Source of the DNA: [Mycobacterium] crassicus
GTDB lineage: Bacteria; Actinomycetota; Actinomycetes; Mycobacteriales; Mycobacteriaceae
Direction: 5' to 3'
DNA: 64,000 bases
Assembly: GCF_020181615.1 (NCBI RefSeq)
Contig: NZ_CP084029.1
Span: forward strand, 4,710,837 to 4,774,836
Below are positions 1 to 11,840 of this stretch, piece by piece (the first letter of the stretch is position 1; every line of letters begins with the position of its first letter). The notes beneath the pieces were generated by a model. The model ran no database searches. It had not been told where the DNA came from and was given only the letters and a program-made list of their open reading frames with translations. Both the position numbers and the translations under genes were made by a program.

Positions 1-323
1 ACGGGAAACTCAACCGGCTGGGCGTCGCGACATTAACCGCGATCGCCGGATGATGCGGCCGCTCGCGGCGCACCACCCGTTTGATCAGCACAGCGGCGGC
101 GTGCGCGGCGAACGCTCCCGCCCCGGCGGCCAGCCAGGCCCGGCGCCGCCGCGGCTGGGCCAGCGCCCCGGCCGCCGACACCGCCAGCCAGCCCAGGCTG
201 TGCTCACCGAAGTGCGACAACCCGCGCGCACCGGTCAGCACCCCGGTCCGGCCCGTCAGCGCGGACTGCACACCGACCAGCACGGCGTCCTCACCGTGCG
301 GCGGCCCGACCGGCGCCAGATCC

Positions 324-337
<14 letters not shown>
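1..337 (-). CDS. PAP2-family phosphatase, partial (Rv3807c-like)
   Basis: This is the N-terminal part of a membrane PAP2 phosphatase; the rest lies beyond the left edge. Reading leftward from ATG at 337, the protein has a hydrophobic Ala/Leu-rich stretch, then PAP2 motif 1 (KRVVRRERP, the K-x6-RP signature) and the beginning of motif 2 (PSRLSFP, from PSGH-type sites), where the window cuts. The start overlaps the end of glfT2 by 14 nt, so the two genes are translationally coupled. In M. tuberculosis the gene at this position, Rv3807c, is proposed to dephosphorylate decaprenyl-phosphoryl-5-phosphoribose on the way to arabinan precursors. That role is inferred here from synteny; the family call rests on the motifs. 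Confidence 0.85.
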
Positions 338-3781
<3,444 letters not shown>

Positions 3782-4702
3782 GTGCCGAACCGACGTCGAC
3801 GCAGGCTCTCGACCACTATGAGCGCAGTCGCCGCCCTAGCGGTCGCAAGTCCGTTTGCTGTTGTCGCAGTATCCGAGCTGGCGGCCCGCAGCAGCGCGCC
3901 GCAGCACCGCGACTTCGTCGCGGCCGCATCGGTCGCCGACCTGCCCGGCGAGCTGATCTCGGCCCTCTCGCAGGGGCTGTCCCAGTTCGGGGTGAACCTT
4001 CCGCCGGTGCCGGGCTTCGGCGGGGCGAGTTCCGGGATGCCGATGACATCGCCGGGCATGTACCCGGGCTTGACCTCGCCCGGTCTGACCGACCCGTCGC
4101 TGGGCACCTACCCCGGCCTGACCTCACCGAGCACCTACCCCGGTCTGACCTCGCCGGGCCTGACCTCGCCGGGTCTGACCTCACCGGGCCTGACCTCGCC
4201 GGGTCTGACCGACCCGTCGCTGGGCACGCCCGGCGTGTCGACGACCTCCGGCCTGACCTCACCGGGCCTGACCACGCCGTCGCTGGGCACACCCGGCCTC
4301 ACCTCACCCGGTCTGACCTCACCCGGCCTGACCTCGCCCGGTCTGACCTCGCCCGGTCTGACCGACCCGGCGCTGACCAGTCCGGGGCTGACCAGTCCCG
4401 GCCTGCTGACCAGCCCGGACACCGGTCTGCTGGGTTCCGGCGACCCGCTCACCTCTCCGGTGGGACTGGACCCGGGCCTGGACGGCACCTACCCGATCCT
4501 CGGCGACCCCTCACTGGGGATGCCGCAGAGCAGCGGTAGCGGCGGGGTCGTCAGCGACCTGATGAGTGCGGCCAACCAGTTGGGCGCCGGACAGGCCATC
4601 GACCTGCTCAAGGGTGTGGTGATCCCGTCCATCGCTCAGGCGGCACAGGGCGCCGGGCCGGCCGCCGCGGCCGTGCCCGCACCGCCGCTGCCGCTGCCGT
4701 AA
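3782..4702 (+). CDS. erp: Exported repetitive protein Erp (PirG)
   Basis: Erp is a cell-surface/secreted mycobacterial protein required for normal envelope and virulence in pathogenic species; its molecular activity is unknown. The GTG start at 3782 follows AGGAG at about 3771. Residues 1-38 form a twin-Arg-rich n-region (RRRRRLS) and an Ala/Val hydrophobic segment, a signal peptide. The middle (nt about 4050-4420) is a long run of PGLTS/PGLTD/PGLTSPG pentamer-type repeats, the species-variable hallmark of Erp. The C-terminus (MSAANQLGAGQAIDLLKGVVIPS, then an Ala/Pro tail) is the conserved hydrophobic domain. At 306 residues it is somewhat longer than the M. tuberculosis protein, because of more repeats. 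Confidence 0.95.
   Translation: MPNRRRRRLSTTMSAVAALAVASPFAVVAVSELAARSSAPQHRDFVAAASVADLPGELISALSQGLSQFGVNLPPVPGFGGASSGMPMTSPGMYPGLTSPGLTDPSLGTYPGLTSPSTYPGLTSPGLTSPGLTSPGLTSPGLTDPSLGTPGVSTTSGLTSPGLTTPSLGTPGLTSPGLTSPGLTSPGLTSPGLTDPALTSPGLTSPGLLTSPDTGLLGSGDPLTSPVGLDPGLDGTYPILGDPSLGMPQSSGSGGVVSDLMSAANQLGAGQAIDLLKGVVIPSIAQAAQGAGPAAAAVPAPPLPLP
4060..4425 (+). repeat. PGLTS-coding tandem repeat tract in erp
   Basis: Imperfect 15-18-nt units encode PGLTS, PGLTSPG and PGLTDPSLGT. Identical neighbours such as CTGACCTCGCCGGGT recur back to back around 4140-4210 and 4295-4370. The tract stays in frame throughout and varies in copy number between mycobacterial species, so length differences between strains are expected here. 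Confidence 0.9.
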
Positions 4703-4721
4703 CCAGAGGAGCCTGTTTCCC

Positions 4722-4782
4722 TAACGGCACCGCAGAGTCAGTCCGCATCAGGCGGGCAGCGTGGGACTCTGCGGTGCCGTTA
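4722..4782. terminator. Hairpin terminator after erp
   Basis: A perfect 18-bp inverted repeat has its left arm at 4722-4739 (TAACGGCACCGCAGAGTC) and its right arm at 4765-4782, with a 25-nt loop, starting 20 nt after the erp stop. There is no downstream T-tract, which is common for mycobacterial stem-loop terminators. It separates erp from the independently promoted amidase gene. Confidence 0.8.
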
Positions 4783-4840
4783 ACAATCGGCAGGTCCAAC
4801 CGAACGCGTGTCGCATCACTAACAACACAAGACACATACG

Positions 4841-4846
4841 TAACAT
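4841..4846 (+). promoter_or_regulatory. -10 box for a leaderless PGRP amidase transcript
   Basis: TAACAT ends 6 nt before the GTG start at 4853, and there is no purine-rich ribosome-binding site. This spacing places the transcription start on the start codon, the usual leaderless arrangement in mycobacteria. Inferred from spacing only. Confidence 0.6.
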
Positions 4847-4852
4847 CGGCAC

Positions 4853-6643
4853 GTGCCAACCCGTCGCCCACCGCCGACGATCAAGCTGACCGCTACCGTC
4901 GCGACCGTGCTGATCCTGCCGTGGGCGCTGGGCTACGGATCGGGGTTCAATCCGACCAATCCTTCCGACACTCCCCCGAGCGCCGCCGCGACCAAGCTGA
5001 ACCAACAACCGCTGCCCGATCTCGAACCGGGCGTCACCGTCCGCGAGATCACCCAGGATGAGCCGTTCACCATGGTCGCCCTCACCGGCGCCGATCTGAG
5101 CGGAACTTCGGCGCGGATCCGCGCCAAGCAGGCGGACGGATCCTGGGGGCCCTGGTACACCACCGCGCATGAGGTCAAGGAAGCCTCGCCGGTCCGGCCC
5201 TCCCCCGACGCTCCGGCCAAGGGCACATCCGCGCCCGGCCCGGACGGGACCGAACCGGTGTTCGTCGGTCGGACCACCGCCGTGCAGATCGCGGTGACCC
5301 GACCGGACCCGAAAGCCTCCCTCGACAAAGACAAGACCAAAGGCCTGGACAAGTCCGCGGCCACGCCGGCCAAGACGCCGGCCAAGACGCCGGCCAAGAC
5401 GCCGGCCAAGACGCCACAGCAGCCGAAGTCCACCGCCGAGGCGGGCGCCGCGCCCAAGCCCGACCTGGGCTACCTGCCGGCGACGGCCGCGCAGCCCTTC
5501 GCCCAGAACATCTCGGCGGTGCTGATCACCCCGCCGAAGGCCCCGGCCAACACGCAGTGGAACCCGCCCAGCGCGGTGCTGGGACCGGGACAGCCGCCCA
5601 ACATCATCCCGCGCAGCCACTGGGGTGCGGGCGCCCAATTCCGCTGCGGCAAGCCGGTGGAGAGCGGCCCGGTCCGCGCGGCGGTGGTGCACCACACCGC
5701 GGGTTCCAACGACTACTCCCCCGAGGATTCGGCGGACATCATCCGGGCCATCTACGCGTATCACACCCGGACCCTGGGCTGGTGCGACATCGGCTACAAC
5801 GCACTGGTGGACAAGTACGGCCAGGTCTTCGAGGGCCGGGCCGGCGGCGTCACCAAGGGCATCATGGGCAGCCACGCCGGCGGCTTCAACAACAACACCT
5901 GGGGTGTGTCGATGATCGGCACCTTCGACGAGGCGCCTCCCCCGCCGATTCAGCTCGAGACCGTCGGCCGGCTGCTGGGCTGGCGACTGGGGCTGGACCG
6001 CACCGACCCCCGCGGCATGGCCCAGCTGACCTCCGCCGGCGGTTCGTTCACCCACTACGCCCGCGGCTCCTCCCTGAACGTGCCTGCGATCATCGGCCAC
6101 CGCGACGTCGACGCGACCGAGTGCCCCGGTGAGCACGGCTACCTCGCACTCAACGAGATCCGGGAGATCGCGGCCCGCTTCGGCGAGCCCCCCGGACCCG
6201 AAGACATCGCCCGCGTGATGGAAGGCGGCGCCATCCACACCCGCTGGATGGAGTTGGGCGGTGCGGAGGGCATGCTCGGCGCCCCCACCTCGCCGGAGGC
6301 GATCGGCGAGGGCTCCACCAAGTACGCGACCTTCGAGCACGGCGCGGTGTACTGGTCACCCGAGACCGGCGCCCAGCCGATCACCGGCGCGATCTACGAC
6401 GCCTGGGCGTCGCTGGGTTACGAGCGCGGGGTGCTGGGGCTGCCCACCAGTGCCGAGCTGGCCGAACCGGAGTGGGTGGGCCAGAACTTCCAGCACGGCA
6501 CGTTGAACTACAACCGGGCCAGCGCCACCGTCATCCGGGTCGTCGACGGCAACGCCGAAGAGCTGCCGCCGCCCCCGCCGGAAGGCCCCCCGGTGCAGTT
6601 GGAGCGCTTCTCCCGGGTGATCGACCCGTTCGGAGTCGGCTAG
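4853..6643 (+). CDS. Secreted PGRP-type N-acetylmuramoyl-L-alanine amidase with LGFP repeats (Rv3811-like)
   Basis: This is a 596-residue exported peptidoglycan amidase. Residues about 9-30 form one hydrophobic export/anchor segment. A low-complexity linker includes four tandem KTPA units near residues 170-187. The PGRP/amidase-2 domain starts at about 249 (IIPRSHWGAG) and keeps the zinc and catalytic sites: VVHHTAG near 277, GYNALVD, and IIGHRDVDATECPG near 415. Two LGFP-type cell-wall-binding repeats follow (EGMLGAPTSPEA and RGVLGLPTSAEL, about 460-550). LGFP modules are associated with arabinogalactan and peptidoglycan attachment in corynebacteria and mycobacteria. It probably cleaves the stem peptide from muramic acid. 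Its position after erp matches Rv3811. It is convergent with the HAD gene at 6656. Confidence 0.92.
   Translation: MPTRRPPPTIKLTATVATVLILPWALGYGSGFNPTNPSDTPPSAAATKLNQQPLPDLEPGVTVREITQDEPFTMVALTGADLSGTSARIRAKQADGSWGPWYTTAHEVKEASPVRPSPDAPAKGTSAPGPDGTEPVFVGRTTAVQIAVTRPDPKASLDKDKTKGLDKSAATPAKTPAKTPAKTPAKTPQQPKSTAEAGAAPKPDLGYLPATAAQPFAQNISAVLITPPKAPANTQWNPPSAVLGPGQPPNIIPRSHWGAGAQFRCGKPVESGPVRAAVVHHTAGSNDYSPEDSADIIRAIYAYHTRTLGWCDIGYNALVDKYGQVFEGRAGGVTKGIMGSHAGGFNNNTWGVSMIGTFDEAPPPPIQLETVGRLLGWRLGLDRTDPRGMAQLTSAGGSFTHYARGSSLNVPAIIGHRDVDATECPGEHGYLALNEIREIAARFGEPPGPEDIARVMEGGAIHTRWMELGGAEGMLGAPTSPEAIGEGSTKYATFEHGAVYWSPETGAQPITGAIYDAWASLGYERGVLGLPTSAELAEPEWVGQNFQHGTLNYNRASATVIRVVDGNAEELPPPPPEGPPVQLERFSRVIDPFGVG
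5363..5410 (+). repeat. Four tandem 12-bp units coding KTPA
   Basis: The unit ACGCCGGCCAAG occurs four times without change (5363-5374, 5375-5386, 5387-5398, 5399-5410). It keeps the frame and extends a Lys/Pro/Ala linker of the amidase. Perfect short in-frame repeats of this kind are candidate variable-number loci. Confidence 0.9.
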
Positions 6644-6655
6644 CCCGTCGGCACC

Positions 6656-7486
6656 CTAGCCGCGCCACCAGCGTTCCAGCACCCGCGCCAGGCCGTCGTC
6701 GGTGTTGGGCGCGGTGATCTCGTCGCCGGCGGCCAGCACCTCCGGATGCGCATTGCCCATCGCCACTCCGTGACCGGCCCGCCGCAGCATCGGCAGGTCG
6801 TTGGGCATGTCGCCGAAGGCCACCACGTCCTGCGTGGCGATGCCGAGCGGGGCGATCAGCTCCTCGATGCCGGTGGCCTTGGTGATACCCGCCGGGACCA
6901 CCTCGACCAGGCCGTTGTTGGTGGAGTAGGTGAGCTCCGCGGCGTCACCGATGTGCGCCGCCAGCTCTGCGGCCATGTCCGCGCTGGCCGCACCCGCCTG
7001 GCGGATGAGCAGTTTGATCGCCGGCTGCGACAGCAGGTCCTCGACGGACACCTCGGTGTTGTCCGGGTTGAGCCAGGCGTGTTCGTAGCCCGGGGAGCTG
7101 ACGAACTGCGGCGTCGCCGCGTCGTGGGCGCGCTCGCCGATGCGCTCCACGGCCAAGCCCGCACCCGGCATGACCCGGCCGACCACGTCGGCCAGTTTGA
7201 CCAGGTTCTCGGTCGACAGCGTCCGCGCCGAGACCACCCGGTCGGTGGCGGGGTCGTAGAGCACCGCGCCGTTGGCGCACACCGCCATCGGGGCGAAGCC
7301 GAGTGCGTCGACCACCGGGGCGATCCAGCGCGGCGGGCGTCCGGTGGCCAGGATGAAGCGGGCACCGGAGTCCACGGCCGCCCGCACCGCCTCCCGGGTC
7401 CGGGCGGTGATCTGCTCGGTGTCGTCGAGCAGGGTGCCGTCGACATCGCTGGCGATCAACGCCGGCGGTGAGATCCGGTCTGCCAT
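6656..7486 (-). CDS. HAD superfamily Cof-type phosphatase (Rv3813c-like)
   Basis: A cytosolic HAD hydrolase of the Cof/type IIB subfamily, 276 residues. Motif I DVDGTLLD lies at about residues 13-20 with the nucleophile and acid/base Asp pair; motif II is ILATGRPP; motif III/IV is AFGDMPNDLPMLRRAG near the C-terminus. Substrates of such enzymes are sugar phosphates or flavin/pyridoxal phosphates and cannot be told from sequence. ATG at 7486 is preferred because it overlaps the stop of the acyltransferase gene by one base (TGATG); a TTG three bases upstream is the alternative. It is the last gene of a four-gene operon with three acyltransferases, so a lipid-phosphate role is possible but unproven. 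Confidence 0.88.
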   Translation of the reverse strand: MADRISPPALIASDVDGTLLDDTEQITARTREAVRAAVDSGARFILATGRPPRWIAPVVDALGFAPMAVCANGAVLYDPATDRVVSARTLSTENLVKLADVVGRVMPGAGLAVERIGERAHDAATPQFVSSPGYEHAWLNPDNTEVSVEDLLSQPAIKLLIRQAGAASADMAAELAAHIGDAAELTYSTNNGLVEVVPAGITKATGIEELIAPLGIATQDVVAFGDMPNDLPMLRRAGHGVAMGNAHPEVLAAGDEITAPNTDDGLARVLERWWRG

Positions 7487-8280
7487 CAACGCCTGCTCAG
7501 ACCGGCCAGCGTTCGGCGCAACGGGCCGCCTTCGGCCCGCCGCAGCCGTTTGCGGTCCCGTTCGGCGAGCTCGGCTTCACGCAACTTCAGCGCCTCGGCC
7601 ATGGTGGGCGCACTGCCGCCGAGTCGCCGCGGAACCCAGTACGCCCCGGCGGGGTGCGGGTATTGCAACTGTGCCTCCTCGAGCATCGCCGCCATCGTGT
7701 CACGCAGCTCGGCGGTTGTCGCCTCGACGTCGTCGGACGGCGTGATCGGCCGACCGATCTTCGTCAGCACCGGAACGTTGTTGCGCCACAGATGCTTCGG
7801 ATGGTCCTTCGTCCACACCCGGTGGATGCCCCAGACGATGACCGGGATGATCGGCACTCCGGCGGCAAGAGCCATCCGGACCGCGCCGGTCTTGAACTCC
7901 CGCAACTCGAAGCTGCGGCTGATGGTGGCCTCCGGGTGCAACCCGACCAACTCGCCTTCACGCAGCCGTTGCACCGCCACGTCGTAGGCGCCGACCCCGG
8001 CGGAGCGGTCGACCGGGATCAGCTTGATGTGCCTGATCACGTAGCTGATCAGCGGCACCCGGGTCATCTCGGCCTTGATCATGAAGCGCAGCCGGCGGCC
8101 CCGCCGCAGGGCAGCGATCGATCCGGGATACCAGTCCAGGTAGCTGGTGTGGTTGAGGGTGAGCACAGCTCCGCCGTGTTCGGGAACGTTGTCCAGGCCG
8201 TCGAACGTCAGCTGCGTGCCGTTCGCGCTTACCAGCCGCGGCACCACGATCTCCAGGGTCCGGAAGAAGGGTTCAGCCAT
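7486..8280 (-). CDS. PlsC-type 1-acylglycerol-3-phosphate acyltransferase paralogue 1 (Rv3814c-like)
   Basis: A 264-residue member of the LPLAT/PlsC family, which transfers acyl groups to lysophosphatidate or related acceptors at the membrane. Block I NHTSYLD (H-x4-D) is near residue 43 and block III HPEATISRSFEL near 115. The C-terminal segment YPHPAGAYWVPRRLGGSAPT is shared with the two upstream paralogues and is a family-specific extension. Like those, it has the basic stretch RRGRRLRFMIKAEM after block I, a plausible membrane-contact site. The gene is one of three in tandem, 33 nt from the next acyltransferase stop and overlapping the HAD gene by one base. The acceptor lipid is unknown. 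Confidence 0.9.
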   Translation of the reverse strand: MAEPFFRTLEIVVPRLVSANGTQLTFDGLDNVPEHGGAVLTLNHTSYLDWYPGSIAALRRGRRLRFMIKAEMTRVPLISYVIRHIKLIPVDRSAGVGAYDVAVQRLREGELVGLHPEATISRSFELREFKTGAVRMALAAGVPIIPVIVWGIHRVWTKDHPKHLWRNNVPVLTKIGRPITPSDDVEATTAELRDTMAAMLEEAQLQYPHPAGAYWVPRRLGGSAPTMAEALKLREAELAERDRKRLRRAEGGPLRRTLAGLSRR

Positions 8281-8313
8281 CCTCAGTGCTCCGCGCTCGG
8301 TGGGTGCGGCTGG

Positions 8314-9072
8314 CTAGTTCGGTCCCTGACCACCCGCACCTTTGCGCGTCCGATCAGCCTGCTCCCGCTGTTCCAAAACACTAGCCTCGTCCGGGGTGGG
8401 CGCGCTGCCGCCGAGTCGCCGTGGCACCCAGTACTCTCCGGCCGGATGCGGGTAATCCTGCTGCACCTGGGCCAGCATCGGCTCCATCTGCGCACGCAGC
8501 CGGGCATTGAGTCCGGCGGCGTCGCCGGTCGGCGCCAGCGACTCTCCCACCAGTACGGTGATCGGAATCCCACTGCGGATCAGTCGCGCCCGCGGGTGGT
8601 CCTTGGTCCACAGCCGGTGGGCGCCCCACACGATCAGCGGGACGATCGGCACCTGCGCCTCCAACGCCATCCGGGCGGCCCCGGACTTGAACTCCTTGAG
8701 CTCGAAGCTGCGGCTGATGGTGGCCTCCGGATAGACGCCGACCACCTCACCGGCGCGCAGCGCGGTCACCGCATGGCGGTAGGCGTCGGATCCGTCGCCG
8801 CGATCCACCGGGATGGTGCCGGTGTGGTGGATCAGGAAGTTGACCGCCCGCACCTGCTGCATCTCGGCCTTGATCATGAACCGCATCCGGCGGCCCCGAC
8901 GATAGGCGGCCAGCGCCGCGGGCAGGAAGTCGACGTAGCCGGTGTGGTTGATCGCGATCACCGCGCCACCGCCGGCCGGAATGTGGTCCAGGCCGCCGAA
9001 GTCGAGTCGCGCGCCGGCGACCTTCACCGCAGCCAGCGCGCTCAGCTCCAGCGCACGAAAGACCGGCTGCAT
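8314..9072 (-). CDS. PlsC-type acyltransferase paralogue 2 (Rv3815c-like)
   Basis: The middle of three tandem PlsC paralogues, 252 residues when started at ATG 9072 (MQPVFRALELSALAAV). This start is only 7 nt from the stop of the upstream paralogue and aligns with the N-termini of the others; a longer frame upstream would overlap that gene and is Arg-rich. Block I is NHTGYVDF, block III YPEATISRSFELKEF, and the C-terminal YPHPAGEYWVPRRLGGSAPT motif is retained. The tail is short and hydrophilic. Probably a glycerolipid or lysolipid acyltransferase; a division of labour among the three copies by acyl chain or acceptor is inference. Confidence 0.88.
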   Translation of the reverse strand: MQPVFRALELSALAAVKVAGARLDFGGLDHIPAGGGAVIAINHTGYVDFLPAALAAYRRGRRMRFMIKAEMQQVRAVNFLIHHTGTIPVDRGDGSDAYRHAVTALRAGEVVGVYPEATISRSFELKEFKSGAARMALEAQVPIVPLIVWGAHRLWTKDHPRARLIRSGIPITVLVGESLAPTGDAAGLNARLRAQMEPMLAQVQQDYPHPAGEYWVPRRLGGSAPTPDEASVLEQREQADRTRKGAGGQGPN

Positions 9073-9079
9073 GCCAGGG

Positions 9080-9868
9080 CTATTCCGCGGCGCCCGTCGG
9101 GCTCGGCGGCTGTTTGCGTGCAGCGGCACGCTTCTCGGCCTTGCGCGCCGCCTCGGCGGCATCGAGTTCAGCCGCCTGGGCCGGAGTCGGGGCTCCCCCG
9201 CCGAGCCGATGCGGCACCCAGTACGCACCGGCCGGATGCTCCGGGTAGGCGTCCTGGGCCTGCTCGAGCAGGTGCTGCATTCGGGTCTGCAGCAGCGCCC
9301 GCAGGTCCTCGACGGGCAGCGTCGGCATGATCGGCTCGCCGATCACCACCGAGATCGGCACCTTGATGCGGCCCAACCGCTTGGGGTGGTCCTTGGTCCA
9401 GATCCGCTGGGCGCCCCACACGATGTGCGGGATGATCGGCACCTGCGCATCGATCGCCATCCGAGCGGCGCCGCTCTTGAACTCACGCAGTTCGAAGCTG
9501 CGGCTGATGGTGGCCTCGGGGTAGACGCCGACCAGTTCGCCGGCCTTGAGGTACTCGACCGCGGCGTCATAGGCGTCGGCACCGCGGGTACGGTCCACCG
9601 CGATGTGCTTGCAGCCCCGCATGACCGGGCCGGTGAAGCGGTTGTCGAACGTCTCCTGCTTGACCATGAACCGCACCCGCCGGCGCGGCTTGCCCAGGTA
9701 ACTGGCCATCCCGGCGAACGTGAAGTCGAGGTAGCCGGTGTGGTTGATCGCGATCACCGCGCCCCCGGTGGCGGGTAAGTTCTCGGCACCGGTGACGGTG
9801 ATCTTCAGCCCCTGGAAGCGCCACAGCGTGCGGGCAGTTGTCGCGACACTTCCGTACCAGGGCTCCAC
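9080..9868 (-). CDS. PlsC-type acyltransferase paralogue 3 (Rv3816c-like)
   Basis: The first gene of the acyltransferase operon, 262 residues from GTG at 9868 (VEPWYGSVATTARTLW). The longer frame to 10012 is rejected because it overlaps the divergent gene at 9954 and adds a Pro/Arg-rich stretch with no homology. Motifs NHTGYLDF, VYPEATISRSFELREF and YPEHPAGAYWVPHRLGGGAPT match its two neighbours, and the C-terminus is longer, Ala/Lys-rich and hydrophilic. The divergent promoter region with the MBL/Rieske gene is 9869-9953. Confidence 0.88.
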   Translation of the reverse strand: MEPWYGSVATTARTLWRFQGLKITVTGAENLPATGGAVIAINHTGYLDFTFAGMASYLGKPRRRVRFMVKQETFDNRFTGPVMRGCKHIAVDRTRGADAYDAAVEYLKAGELVGVYPEATISRSFELREFKSGAARMAIDAQVPIIPHIVWGAQRIWTKDHPKRLGRIKVPISVVIGEPIMPTLPVEDLRALLQTRMQHLLEQAQDAYPEHPAGAYWVPHRLGGGAPTPAQAAELDAAEAARKAEKRAAARKQPPSPTGAAE

Positions 9869-9953
9869 AGCTGTCCAGCCTAGGCGATCCGGCCACCGGG
9901 GCCGAGACGATAAGCTCGCGGGGAATCTCTTTTCAGCGTTGGGAGTAGCACTA

Positions 9954-11513
9954 GTGCAGGTCACCGCCGTCGGGCACGCCGGCTTCCGGATCGAGACCGC
10001 CGCGGGCAGCATCCTGTGCGACCCGTGGGTGAACCCGGCCTACTTCGCGTCGTGGTTCCCGTTCCCGGACAACTCCGCGCTGGACTGGGACGCCCTGGGC
10101 GACTGCGACTACCTCTACATCTCGCATCTGCACCACGACCACTTCGACCCACGGCACCTGCGCAAGCACGTCAACAAGGACGCGGTGGTGCTGCTGCCGG
10201 ACTATCCGGTGCCGGACCTGCGCGGCGAGCTGGAGAAGCTGGGCTTCCACCGGTTCTTCGAGACCACCGATTCGGTGCGGCACAAAGTGTCCGGGCCCAA
10301 GGGCGAGCTGGACGTGATGATCATCGCGCTGCGCGCCCCGGCCGACGGCCCGATCGGCGACTCGGGGCTGGTGATCTGCGACGGCCAGACCACCTTGTTC
10401 AACATGAACGACTGCCGGCCGATCGATCTGGACGTGCTGGAGGCGTTCGATGCGATCGACGTGCACCTGCTGCAGTACTCCGGGGCGATCTGGTACCCGA
10501 TGGTCTACGACATGCCGGCCCGCGCCAAGGAGGCGTTCGGCATCCAGAAGCGCCAGCGACAGATGGACCGGGCCCGCCAGTACATCGCCCATGTCGGCGC
10601 GACCTGGGTGGTGCCCTCGGCCGGCCCGCCGTGCTTCCTGGACCCGGACCTGCGCGACCTCAACGACGACCACGGCGATCCGGCCAACATCTTCCCCGAC
10701 GAGATGGTGTTCTTAGATCAGCTGCGCCGCAACGGCCACGACCGCGGCTTGCTGATGATCCCCGGATCCACCGCCGGTTTCACCGGGGCGCAATTGGATT
10801 CACTGACGCACCCGGTGCCCACCGATGAGGTCGAGGCGATCTTCACGGGCGGCAAGGCGGATTACATCGCCGCCTACGCCGAGCGGATGGCCCCGGTCCT
10901 GGCCGCCGAGAAGGCATCCTGGGCCCCGGCGGCGGGGCCGGCGATGCTGGAGCCGCTGCGCGAACTTTTCGAGCCGATCATGGCCCGCAGCAACGAGATC
11001 TGCGACGGCATCGGGTATCCGGTCGAGTTGGTGCTCGACGGAGCCGGCCACCAAGAGACCGTGGTGCTGGACTTTCCCAAACGCCTGGTGCGCGAACCGA
11101 TCGCGGGCGAGAAGTTCCGCTACGGCTTCGGTATTCCACCTGAGCTGGTGCGCACCGTGCTACGCGACGGCGAACCGGACTGGGTCAACACCATCTTCCT
11201 GTCCACCCGGTTCACCGCGTGGCGGGTCGGCGGCTACAACGAGTACCTGTACACGTTCTTCAAGTGCCTCACCGAGGACCGGATCGTCTACGCCGACGGC
11301 TGGTTCGGTGAGAGCCACGACGACTCGGCGACGATCACGCTGGGCGACTGGCAGGTTCAACGCCGCTGCCCGCACATGAAGGCCGACCTGTCGAAGTTCG
11401 GGGTCGTTGAGGGCGACACCCTCACCTGCAATCAGCACGGCTGGCAGTGGGACCTCAAGACCGGCCGCTGCCTGACCGCCAAGGGCCACGAGTTGCGCTG
11501 CGAGAAGCTGTGA
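9954..11513 (+). CDS. MBL-fold protein with C-terminal Rieske [2Fe-2S] domain (Rv3818-like)
   Basis: A 519-residue cytosolic protein with two domains. The N-terminal half has the metallo-beta-lactamase signature SHLHHDHFD near residues 54-62. The C-terminal half is a Rieske ferredoxin domain with ligands in CPH (about residue 473) and CNQHGW (about residue 493). This MBL-then-Rieske arrangement resembles CMP-Neu5Ac-hydroxylase-like and UlaG-like oxidoreductases; the substrate is unknown. GTG at 9954 is preceded by GGGAG at about 9941-9945. It shares a 4-nt overlap with the next small gene, so the two are cotranscribed. Confidence 0.88.
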   Translation: MQVTAVGHAGFRIETAAGSILCDPWVNPAYFASWFPFPDNSALDWDALGDCDYLYISHLHHDHFDPRHLRKHVNKDAVVLLPDYPVPDLRGELEKLGFHRFFETTDSVRHKVSGPKGELDVMIIALRAPADGPIGDSGLVICDGQTTLFNMNDCRPIDLDVLEAFDAIDVHLLQYSGAIWYPMVYDMPARAKEAFGIQKRQRQMDRARQYIAHVGATWVVPSAGPPCFLDPDLRDLNDDHGDPANIFPDEMVFLDQLRRNGHDRGLLMIPGSTAGFTGAQLDSLTHPVPTDEVEAIFTGGKADYIAAYAERMAPVLAAEKASWAPAAGPAMLEPLRELFEPIMARSNEICDGIGYPVELVLDGAGHQETVVLDFPKRLVREPIAGEKFRYGFGIPPELVRTVLRDGEPDWVNTIFLSTRFTAWRVGGYNEYLYTFFKCLTEDRIVYADGWFGESHDDSATITLGDWQVQRRCPHMKADLSKFGVVEGDTLTCNQHGWQWDLKTGRCLTAKGHELRCEKL

Positions 11514-11839
11514 CCGGCACCTACGACGACGGCCTGGTGGTCCTGGACCGTCAGGCGATCACGTTGCGTCGCTATCACTTTCCGTCCGGTACCGCCAAGG
11601 TGATCGCTCTGTCGGCCGTTCGCGGCTACCGCGCCGAGCCACTGGGCATGCTGACCCAGCGGTTCCGGATCTGGGGCAGCTCGGATCTGCGGCGCTGGCT
11701 GCCGCTGGACGTCAAGCGCCCGTGGCGGACCACGCTGATCACCCTGGAACTGCAGGACAACCCGTGGCCACAGCCGGCATTCACCCCGGCCGATCCGGAG
11801 AGGTTCTGCGAGCTGCTCGACGAGTTGCTGGCCGACTGA
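11510..11839 (+). CDS. Conserved small protein, PH-like (Rv3819-like)
   Basis: A 109-residue protein whose GTG start (VTGTYDDGLVVLD) overlaps the stop of the MBL/Rieske gene by 4 nt. The sequence reads as an all-beta domain (GLVVLDRQAITLRRYHFPSGTAKVIALSAV, then WGSSDLRRWLPLD and TLITLELQDNPWPQPAFTPADP), similar in pattern to bacterial PH-like domains. No catalytic motif, signal peptide or membrane segment is visible. Its coupling suggests a function with the upstream Rieske protein. The domain guess is by eye. Confidence 0.75.
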   Translation: MTGTYDDGLVVLDRQAITLRRYHFPSGTAKVIALSAVRGYRAEPLGMLTQRFRIWGSSDLRRWLPLDVKRPWRTTLITLELQDNPWPQPAFTPADPERFCELLDELLAD

Positions 11840-11840
11840 C

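Noticed and set aside
9869..10012. N-terminal extension of the third acyltransferase
   Set aside because: It would overlap the divergent MBL/Rieske gene and adds a Pro/Ser/Arg-rich stretch not shared with the two paralogues.
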